In this document: piece after piece, positions 1 through 4,197 of the stretch
How positions within the stretch are numbered: the stretch's first letter is position 1
How the letters are laid out: each line of letters opens with the position of its first letter
Source: Nitrososphaerales archaeon TH1177
GTDB lineage: Archaea > Thermoproteota > Nitrososphaeria > Nitrososphaerales > Nitrososphaeraceae
Assembly: GCA_014523515.1 (NCBI GenBank)
Contig: JAATVJ010000205.1
Location: forward strand, 1-5,278
Length of the DNA: 5,278 nucleotides
Direction: 5' to 3'
The notes under the pieces: generated by a model
Seen by the model: only the letters and a program-made list of their open reading frames with translations
Databases searched by the model: none
What the model was told of the DNA's origin: nothing
Translations under genes and position numbers: made by a program

Positions 1-669
1 AATTTAAACAAATTGATGAATTCCAATATAATTGAAAAAGATTTCAAAGGATATTTTTCATTAACTGTATTTGGAGATATGATCATAAAGAATATATCTG
101 CAATTAATTTTCTGTCAAAGCATAAAAGGTTCTTTTCTGAACATAATTTTCACAATATTCCGATAAAATTTATTCAGAGAATTGGCGCTTTAGAAAAAAG
201 CGAGTTTATCTCTGGATTTGTGGCTGTTATAGAATATATAAAAAGAATGTATCAAAATTGTGAAAAGTATATCTATAGTATCCTACCTCAAGTTCCTCTT
301 GATCTTATCCATACTGCAATTCCTATTGTAAGAGAAAGAGGTTTAAAATTTAAGCATATCTTACCTATTGATGCACTTATTCCAAAAATAAGTGAAGAAT
401 TTTTGAAAAATGAAGGATATAGTCAATTATTACATACTGGAATAATAGAAAGAAGAATGGTTAGCAGAGCGAATTTAGGAATAGTTTTAACCGAAAAGCA
501 GGCATTAGTAATGTTTCCATTATCAAAAGGCCATGTTGATATGAATTTCATATTTTTTAATAATGTCTCTATTGATGATGGATTATTTCATGAATGGTGT
601 CTTGACTATTTTATAGAAATATGGAATAATGCCAAAACATTTGACTCTGATAAACTAAAGAAGGTATAA
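1..669 (+). CDS. Winged-helix transcription regulator with FilR1_middle (DUF1724) domain, 5' end outside the window
   Basis: The frame is open from base 1, so the TTG/ATG codons at 13-18 are probably internal and the DNA-binding helices lie off the left edge. Of the 222 visible residues, about 5-26 look like the end of a winged-helix domain: the pattern LNKLMNSNIIEKD then GYFSLTVFGD matches the usual 'leucine-rich helix, G/N-L-I-E-K, wing strand, LT-x-x-G'. The rest matches the FilR1_middle domain of archaeal ArsR-like regulators: HNIPIKFIQRIGAL, then VPLDLIHTAIPIVRERGLKFKHILP, then a C-terminal block with NLGIVLTEKQALVMFPL, HVDMNFIFF and FHEWCLDYFIEIW. Known members are cytoplasmic DNA-binding regulators, and the middle domain is thought to sense a ligand; FilR1 itself acts in methanogens. 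The target and ligand here are unknown. Family assignment is by recognition of motifs, not by a search. A T-rich stretch follows the TAA stop. Confidence 0.8.
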   Translation, partial: NLNKLMNSNIIEKDFKGYFSLTVFGDMIIKNISAINFLSKHKRFFSEHNFHNIPIKFIQRIGALEKSEFISGFVAVIEYIKRMYQNCEKYIYSILPQVPLDLIHTAIPIVRERGLKFKHILPIDALIPKISEEFLKNEGYSQLLHTGIIERRMVSRANLGIVLTEKQALVMFPLSKGHVDMNFIFFNNVSIDDGLFHEWCLDYFIEIWNNAKTFDSDKLKKV

Positions 670-770
670 TTTTCTTTAGTTTTAACTACAATTTTTTGCA
701 ATAATAATTGTTTCTTTGTAATAATTTTAGATCACTATAATCCTGAATTTTCAAACAATTGTAGTATTTT
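670..770 (+). terminator. T-rich termination zone with alternative pairing, after the FilR1-type regulator
   Basis: Directly after the stop the + strand is T-rich (671-683 and 692-697), which is the usual signal for archaeal intrinsic termination. ACAATT at 688-693 can pair with AATTGT at 706-711. A longer 9-base match, 685-693 with 757-765, forms a mutually exclusive alternative and is followed by a T run at 767-772. In such AT-rich DNA the pairing may be chance; the T tracts are the better evidence. Confidence 0.4.
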
Positions 771-811
771 TTATAATTTTTATGATTTTGCATAATAGTA
801 CTTTAATCCTC

Positions 812-820
812 CTTAAATAA
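812..820 (+). promoter_or_regulatory. TATA box for the 842 microprotein
   Basis: CTTAAATAA has its centre about 26 bases before the ATG at 842. That is the spacing from TATA box to transcription start in archaea, so the predicted transcript would begin at or next to the start codon (leaderless). No Shine-Dalgarno is visible, which agrees with this. Confidence 0.45.
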
Positions 821-841
821 CTAAAATACATAATTAAAACA

Positions 842-928
842 ATGACAAATAAAAATGCAAAATTAGTTAGCTGTGAATTCTTTGGCGACAAAATTTGTGA
901 ATGCGGTTTCTGTTGCAATGATGGATAA
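842..928 (+). CDS. Possible 28-residue cysteine-rich microprotein
   Basis: A short ATG-to-TAA frame encodes 28 residues, of which five are cysteines: C11, C19, C21, C24 and C25, spaced C-x7-C-x-C-x2-C-C. The C-terminal half reads KICECGFCCNDG. The pattern resembles metal-binding knuckles, so zinc or another metal is a possible ligand; that is inference. A TATA-like box about 26 bases upstream and a small hairpin just after the stop (931-945) give it its own transcription unit on paper. The flanking DNA is simple-sequence and AT-rich, and the five Cys codons stand out against it. No family is recognised. A frame this short can arise by chance, so the call rests on the promoter spacing and the cysteine clustering. 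Confidence 0.4.
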   Translation: MTNKNAKLVSCEFFGDKICECGFCCNDG

Positions 929-948
929 AGAAGATAATTAATCTTTAT
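925..948 (+). terminator. Small hairpin after the microprotein frame
   Basis: AAGAT (931-935) and ATCTT (941-945) are perfect complements around the loop AATTA. Alternatively ATAAAG (925-930) pairs with CTTTAT (943-948). A T-rich stretch follows. The stem is short and all but one pair per arm is A-T, so support is weak. Confidence 0.25.
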
Positions 949-1190
949 TCATCATCATCATTATTATTACTATCATCATTAGCATTATAGATATTATAGA
1001 CATTTTATAGCAATAATAAAAGTAAGCAAGCCAAGTTTTACAAATTTATAATCATAATTCTCTCAGAACGAAAAATTAGGGATAGGAGAGAGAGAGAGAG
1101 AGAAAAGAAGGAAATACAAATACCATCCTGCTGCTGCTGTTGTTGCTAATAAATTATACAACACTAGTATTTTATAAAAATTTAATTATT
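929..1190. repeat. Non-coding stretch with simple-sequence tracts
   Basis: No gene is seen here. The stretch holds an ATC/ATT trinucleotide tract (about 949-979), nine GA units (1086-1103) inside a 31-base all-purine run (1084-1114), and four CTG plus two TTG units (1128-1145). These tracts lie between the microprotein frame and the promoter of the dienelactone hydrolase gene. The purine run could form a triplex or act as an unusual leader segment, but nothing in the sequence shows a function. Confidence 0.7.
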
Positions 1191-1204
1191 GAAAAGTTAA
1201 ATAT
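1191..1204 (+). promoter_or_regulatory. BRE/TATA promoter of the dienelactone hydrolase gene
   Basis: A purine-rich GAAAAG (1191-1196), as in a BRE, directly precedes TTAAATAT (1197-1204). The TATA centre lies about 24.5 bases before the ATG at 1225, which predicts a leaderless or nearly leaderless mRNA. A second TATA-like box, TTTATAAA at 1171-1178, would give a leader of about 25 bases and is an alternative. Confidence 0.5.
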
Positions 1205-1224
1205 TATTCTTAACCTAATAACAT

Positions 1225-2100
1225 ATGGTAAATATTCAGTTAAGCATTTCCTTGTTAATCATGTTTACCTTAATTGTATTCCTACCAAATTTAATTAATA
1301 ATTATGTAGATATTGCTGCTGCTGAACCTTTAACAATTAAAGGTGAAGAAATTAAGGAACTTCAAAATTTAACAAAATCTTCTTTTTCCATTGAGAACAA
1401 GAATGTCAATTATTACAATAAAACATCAGGATACTTGGCATATCCAATTATAGAAAATAATACTAAAAATTTGACTGATAAAAAATTGCCTGGAATAATT
1501 ATGATTCATGAATGGTGGGGGCTTAATGAAAATATTAAGAATATGGCAAACTCTCTAGCAAAAGAAGGATATGTTGTTTTAGCAGTAGACTTGTATAATG
1601 GTCAAGTAACTGATGCCGCAGATATTGCCAAGACTTTAGTGAGTAAAGTAAGAGACAATCCTTCTGAAGCAATAAGCAATCTTCAAAGCGCAGTAAGATA
1701 TTTAGCTTCATTAGAAAATGTAAATTCTTCTAAAATAGCCTCACTTGGATGGTGTTTTGGAGGTGGACAGTCTCTGCAACTAGCATTAAACACAGAATCG
1801 GATTATCCTTTAGCAGCAACGATAATATATTACGGCAATTTGGTATCTGATCAAGAATCAATTTCAAAGATAAAGTGGCCAGTATTAGGAATATTTGGAG
1901 ACCAAGATCAATCTATTTCCGTCAATGATGTAAAAAATTTTGAGAAGATACTAACTAGTACAGGAGTCCCTAATGAGATTTACATCTACGAAGGAGTAGG
2001 ACATGCATTTGCAAATCCATCTGGTGATAATTATGCTCCAAAGGAAACTGCCGATGCATGGCAAAAAACATTAGATTTCTTAAATAAATATATAAAATAA
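1225..2100 (+). CDS. Exported dienelactone hydrolase-family protein
   Basis: This 291-residue alpha/beta hydrolase belongs to the dienelactone hydrolase family, whose founding member hydrolyses dienelactone to maleylacetate; many relatives act on other esters or lactones, so the substrate is open. Residues about 5-22 are a hydrophobic segment followed by DIAAAEP, a plausible signal peptide or membrane anchor, which places the enzyme outside the cell membrane. The family core spans about 65-290. It has HEWWGL (H95, E96, matching the conserved active-site Glu), the nucleophile elbow GWCFGGG with Cys177, GDQD with Asp228 aligning to the catalytic Asp, and GVGHAF with His260. All triad residues are present. 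At least five N-x-S/T sequons (N48, N65, N78, N82, N167) fit archaeal surface glycosylation. The core alone is about the usual family length of 230-240 residues; the extra is the N-terminal export and linker region. The start is the ATG placed correctly for the TATA box at 1197-1204. Confidence 0.9.
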   Translation: MVNIQLSISLLIMFTLIVFLPNLINNYVDIAAAEPLTIKGEEIKELQNLTKSSFSIENKNVNYYNKTSGYLAYPIIENNTKNLTDKKLPGIIMIHEWWGLNENIKNMANSLAKEGYVVLAVDLYNGQVTDAADIAKTLVSKVRDNPSEAISNLQSAVRYLASLENVNSSKIASLGWCFGGGQSLQLALNTESDYPLAATIIYYGNLVSDQESISKIKWPVLGIFGDQDQSISVNDVKNFEKILTSTGVPNEIYIYEGVGHAFANPSGDNYAPKETADAWQKTLDFLNKYIK

Positions 2101-2110
2101 AATTCATCAT

Positions 2111-2169
2111 TTAAGATAAAATAGAATTTATTATTTTATATTAATTCTAATAGATATATTTACTAGAAT
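2111..2169 (+). terminator. Weak hairpins after the dienelactone hydrolase gene
   Basis: TAAAATA (2117-2123) pairs with TATTTTA (2132-2138) around an 8-base loop. A second 6-base pairing joins 2144-2149 (ATTCTA) to 2164-2169 (TAGAAT). Both stems are mostly A-T. They lie where the hydrolase transcript should end, before the next promoter. Confidence 0.3.
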
Positions 2170-2221
2170 GAGTATTATAACCTGTACATATTTTGAATAA
2201 TAGAATTGGTTTATACAAATT

Positions 2222-2233
2222 GAAATTTATATA
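2222..2233 (+). promoter_or_regulatory. BRE/TATA promoter of the winged-helix gene
   Basis: GAAA (2222-2225) followed by TTTATATA (2226-2233) is one of the clearest archaeal promoters in the window. The TATA centre near 2229.5 predicts transcription start at about 2252-2256, exactly at the CTG-GTC codons that begin the conserved part of the winged-helix protein. This decides the start chosen for that gene. Confidence 0.6.
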
Positions 2234-2251
2234 GAGGGGGCAAAAACTGGT

Positions 2252-2560
2252 CTGGTCCACGAGTACAGAGATAAAACATACATTAGAAAGGACATTCTAG
2301 TTCTCCTAGCAGAATATGGTGAACTAAATCAAACTAAACTTCTTAGTTATTGTGGACTCAATTTAGCAAAGCATAAGAAGATTATCGATGAATTGTCAGA
2401 AAAAGGATTAATTGAGAAAAATGAGAGTTCATGGGGAAGTAAAATTGTTGTAAATTATAAAATTACAGAAAAAGGGAGAAAATTTTGTAAAATGGTACTT
2501 GACCCTTATGAAGAGATGTTCCCAAGAAATAAAAAGCAAGAAGAACAAAAACATGGATAA
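2252..2560 (+). CDS. Small winged-helix DNA-binding protein with non-canonical CTG start
   Basis: This 102-residue frame reads as a stand-alone winged-helix regulator of a type abundant in Thaumarchaeota: VHEYRDKTYIRKDILVLLAE (helix 1), GELNQTKLLSYCGLN (helix 2 and turn), KHKKIIDELSEKGLIEK (recognition helix and following turn), then strands NYKITEKGRKF forming the wing, and a tail with LDPYEEMFPR. The frame is open back to a TAG at 2201-2203, but no ATG, GTG or TTG lies upstream of the conserved region. The in-frame CTG at 2252 is where the promoter predicts the mRNA 5' end, so leaderless CTG initiation is the simplest reading. A mutated start codon, with the gene silenced or shortened, is the alternative. 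The body has no stop or frameshift, which favours a working gene. The two-pass membrane protein gene starts 48 bases downstream. The DNA target is unknown. Confidence 0.65.
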   Translation: MVHEYRDKTYIRKDILVLLAEYGELNQTKLLSYCGLNLAKHKKIIDELSEKGLIEKNESSWGSKIVVNYKITEKGRKFCKMVLDPYEEMFPRNKKQEEQKHG

Positions 2561-2608
2561 CAATGTTACTTAAAGAATTTAAGAGAATTTCTGGGAGTTA
2601 ATTAATCT

Positions 2609-3181
2609 ATGTCAAATGGGGCTAATGGAAGACAGGATAATGGTCCATCTAATAATGATCACGATAGTATTTTTCAAATAATGGATGGAATAATGAATGA
2701 GTTAAACAAGACAAGAAAAATTTTTGTATTTATGTTCTTTAGTATGATGATTCTTCCAGTTACTGCTATAATTATTTTTATGTATACGTTTGATGAGCCA
2801 CGAGTTAATCGGGAAGAACTCCGAGCTAACATACAAGAGTTTAATGTATTATCACAAAAAATGAAAAATCAGATGATTACATTAGAAAATTTGCAACCGG
2901 ATGAACAAGAAAAAGAATTACAATCATTATTGAATTCTAAAGAGTATAAACAAACAATCAACAGGATTGAGGAATTATCACAAAATGAATTAAACTTGAT
3001 AAGTAATGAGCCAAAAACTAATCTGTATAAAAAAGAAATTCGATTAATCACATTCATTCTTTCAATAATATGGATAATTTTAGGAATACGACAATATGTT
3101 ATTTTATCGTCCTGGGGAAAAAGATACAGTAGGTTTAAAAGACAACAGGAAGAGATAGATAAAAGACTTGATTTGGAATAA
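2609..3181 (+). CDS. Two-pass membrane protein with a long coiled-coil-like external loop
   Basis: This 190-residue protein is not recognised. It has a polar N-terminus (1-33), a membrane segment at about 38-60, a charged Glu/Gln/Lys/Asn-rich helical stretch at about 64-135 with leucine spacing that suggests a coiled coil, a second membrane segment at about 143-166 (LITFILSIIWIILGI), and a basic, charged C-terminal tail. RKI before the first segment and KR-RFKRQ after the second suggest both ends are cytoplasmic and the loop is outside (positive-inside rule). GGGAG at 2593-2597 is a possible Shine-Dalgarno 11 bases before the ATG; a TATA-like box near 2577-2584 is also possible. With a 48-base gap to the winged-helix gene, co-transcription is plausible, and the pair could be a regulator with a membrane partner; this is inference. 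The frame ends in five consecutive in-frame TAA codons. Confidence 0.7.
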   Translation: MSNGANGRQDNGPSNNDHDSIFQIMDGIMNELNKTRKIFVFMFFSMMILPVTAIIIFMYTFDEPRVNREELRANIQEFNVLSQKMKNQMITLENLQPDEQEKELQSLLNSKEYKQTINRIEELSQNELNLISNEPKTNLYKKEIRLITFILSIIWIILGIRQYVILSSWGKRYSRFKRQQEEIDKRLDLE

Positions 3182-3192
3182 TAATAATAATA

Positions 3193-3212
3193 ATCTTTGA
3201 TTGCAAAAAGAT
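3193..3212 (+). terminator. Weak hairpin after the two-pass membrane protein gene
   Basis: ATCTTT (3193-3198) and AAAGAT (3207-3212) are complementary around an 8-base loop, just beyond the run of TAA codons. No strong T tract follows, so termination here is uncertain. Confidence 0.25.
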
Positions 3213-3233
3213 AGTTTGATTGAAGTACATCAA

Positions 3234-3257
3234 TTAACATTGTTAAGTGCCAATGTT
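3234..3257. promoter_or_regulatory. Overlapping dyads upstream of the PepSY gene promoter (operator candidate)
   Basis: TTAACATTGTTAA (3234-3246) is a 13-bp palindrome with a 3-base centre. Overlapping it, AACATTG (3236-3242) and CAATGTT (3251-3257) form a perfect 7-bp inverted repeat around 8 bases. Both end about 10 bases before the TATA-like box at 3267. Two overlapping symmetries so close to a promoter suggest a regulator site; no regulator is identified. Confidence 0.35.
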
Positions 3258-3266
3258 TAGCCAACC

Positions 3267-3276
3267 TTAAAATATA
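3267..3276 (+). promoter_or_regulatory. TATA-like box of the PepSY gene
   Basis: TTAAAATATA has its centre about 25 bases before the ATG at 3296, the third codon of the longest frame. This favours a leaderless mRNA starting at 3296 or close to 3290. Confidence 0.45.
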
Positions 3277-3289
3277 TCCATTATTATTT

Positions 3290-3850
3290 ATGCCTATGTC
3301 AAAAAACGACATTAATAACCAAAGGGGAACTAGATATGAGATATCTAGAAATATTATAGTTGGAATATTTGTTGGAATAATTGCAGCAATTGGAATTACA
3401 GGAATCTCTAATATATCTGCACAACAAGAAATGGGTAATACTACTACTTCTACTAATGCTACATCACAAATGGGGGAAAAAGGAAATTTGACCGGCTCAA
3501 TAGATGTAGAAAAAACTATTGCAGAGGCATTTAAATCCAAAGTTACTGTCAATATGATTGATGCAATAACAGCTGCACAAAACAGTGTAGGACCAAATTC
3601 TATAGTCAAGGAAGCAGAGTTGACTCATGCATATGGATATTTGGTTTACAAAATTAAGGTTGTGGATGAGAACATGAAAAAATATAAAGTAATAATAGAT
3701 CCAGGAACTGGTAGCATTTTAATGCAAAAGGAATTAACATATTCAGAATATGGACATGACAAAAAGTGTGAATATATGAAGGACAAATACAACAAAGACG
3801 AATATAAACATGAATATGATAAGACAATGAAATATGATAAAATGAGATAA
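3290..3850 (+). CDS. Exported PepSY-domain protein with charged C-terminal tail
   Basis: The longest frame has 186 residues. A basic N-terminus is followed by a hydrophobic segment at about 21-43 (NIIVGIFVGIIAAIGITGIS), a membrane anchor or signal peptide, so the rest should be outside the cell. A Thr/Asn-rich linker (about 46-70) carries sequons at N50, N56 and N66. Residues about 86-148 fit a PepSY domain: DAITAAQNSVG, IVKEAELTHAYGYLVYKIKV, then KYKVIIDPGTGSILM. PepSY domains are known from peptidase propeptides and many small exported proteins, often as inhibitory or binding modules; the role here is unknown. The last 36 residues (151-186) are almost all Lys, Tyr, Asp, Glu, His and Met with one Cys, a possible metal- or surface-binding tail. 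The ATG at 3296 (residue 3) fits the TATA box slightly better than the one at 3290. The gene ends with three in-frame TAA codons and a strong hairpin. Confidence 0.75.
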   Translation: MPMSKNDINNQRGTRYEISRNIIVGIFVGIIAAIGITGISNISAQQEMGNTTTSTNATSQMGEKGNLTGSIDVEKTIAEAFKSKVTVNMIDAITAAQNSVGPNSIVKEAELTHAYGYLVYKIKVVDENMKKYKVIIDPGTGSILMQKELTYSEYGHDKKCEYMKDKYNKDEYKHEYDKTMKYDKMR

Positions 3851-3874
3851 TAATAATATACTAATAATATATTA

Positions 3875-3922
3875 ATAAGAAATAAAAAAAAGATTTTTAT
3901 TTTATTCCTTATCAAATTTTTT
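3875..3922 (+). terminator. Terminator hairpin of the PepSY gene
   Basis: The arm starting with ATAAGAAATAAAA (from 3875) pairs imperfectly with the arm ending in TTTATTCCTTAT (to 3912), giving a long stem of up to about 17 pairs over a short loop. A T run at 3917-3922 follows. This is the best hairpin terminator in the window, 25 bases after the PepSY stop codon. Confidence 0.55.
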
Positions 3923-3970
3923 ATATGAAAAAATTAAAAAAAATTTAAAATTGATATACCTTAGAATAAG

Positions 3971-3978
3971 TATATAAA
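3971..3978 (+). promoter_or_regulatory. Orphan TATA-like box
   Basis: TATATAAA preceded by GAATAAG predicts transcription from about 4000. The first ATG downstream (4049) opens a frame of only 8 codons, so a transcript would be non-coding or a long leader for the pseudogene. Confidence 0.3.
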
Positions 3979-4079
3979 TTAAAGTAACTTTTCATTTCAT
4001 TAACATCTAAAACCATTTTCTGAGATTTCTCATTTAGCAAAATCGAACATGATGGAATTACGAATAAAGGAATGAATAA

Positions 4080-4104
4080 ATGAATAAATTTCCGATTTAT
4101 TTAT
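4080..4104 (+). repeat. AT-rich 10-pair hairpin
   Basis: ATGAATAAAT (4080-4089) pairs with ATTTATTTAT (4095-4104) around the loop TTCCG, with one G-T wobble. The left arm overlaps two tandem copies of the 8-mer TGAATAAA (4073-4088). Confidence 0.4.
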
Positions 4105-4110
4105 ATTATT

Positions 4111-4123
4111 GTTAGTGCCTAAC
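4111..4123. repeat. 13-bp dyad GTTAG-TGC-CTAAC
   Basis: GTTAG and CTAAC are perfect complements around TGC. The dyad directly precedes the tandem 11-mers. Bases 4108-4119 (ATTGTTAGTGCC) match 3239-3251 upstream of the PepSY gene apart from one extra A, so this may be a repeated protein-binding motif. Confidence 0.4.
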
Positions 4124-4124
4124 G

Positions 4125-4157
4125 AGCTTCAAAATAGCTTCAAAATAGCTTCAAAAT
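4125..4157. repeat. Three perfect 11-bp tandem repeats, AGCTTCAAAAT
   Basis: Copies lie at 4125-4135, 4136-4146 and 4147-4157 with no mismatch. A period of 11 bases is close to one helical turn, so the copies face the same side of the DNA, as in arrays of regulator sites. They end about 10 bases before the TATA-like box of the SRPBCC pseudogene. Confidence 0.7.
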
Positions 4158-4161
4158 TTGA

Positions 4162-4186
4162 TACAACTTTTATCTAGGATGTTGTA
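4162..4186 (+). promoter_or_regulatory. TATA-like box bracketed by an inverted repeat, SRPBCC pseudogene promoter
   Basis: TTTTATC (4168-4174) lies about 27 bases before the ATG at 4198, fitting a leaderless start. It is enclosed by TACAAC (4162-4167) and GTTGTA (4181-4186), perfect complements. A protein bound to this dyad would cover the TATA box, the layout of an archaeal repressor site. Confidence 0.35.
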
Positions 4187-4197
4187 ATTTTTCTGCA

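Larger units (their letters stand above)
3923..4197 (+). other. Non-coding stretch with an orphan promoter and repeat cluster
   Basis: No gene is seen between the PepSY terminator and the SRPBCC pseudogene. The stretch begins with A-rich sequence, then a TATA-like box (TATATAAA, 3971-3978) with no coding frame longer than about 8 codons at its expected start. It then holds a 12-bp palindrome TGAGATTTCTCA (4021-4032), a 10-pair hairpin (4080-4104), a 13-bp dyad (4111-4123), three 11-bp direct repeats (4125-4157) and an inverted repeat around a TATA-like box (4162-4186). It may be a long control region or encode a small RNA. Confidence 0.6.

Noticed and set aside
949..979. ATC/ATT trinucleotide tract as a CRISPR or regulatory array
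   Set aside because: Units are 3 bases long with no spacers; it is a plain microsatellite.
2869..3609. 246-codon open frame on the - strand
   Set aside because: It lies opposite the 3' part of the membrane-protein gene, the gap, and the first half of the PepSY gene. Its Ile/Ser/Leu/Tyr/Cys-rich composition is that expected from the reverse of AT-rich, Asn/Lys-rich coding DNA, and no domain is visible.
3646..3915. 89-codon open frame on the - strand, Tyr/Leu/Ser-rich
   Set aside because: It is the reverse of the Lys/Tyr/Glu-rich PepSY tail and its terminator hairpin; composition is low-complexity and no motif is present.
3925..3978. 17-residue Lys-rich frame starting MKKLKKNLK
   Set aside because: It starts directly after a terminator T run, with no promoter before it, and is made of the A-rich low-complexity sequence.
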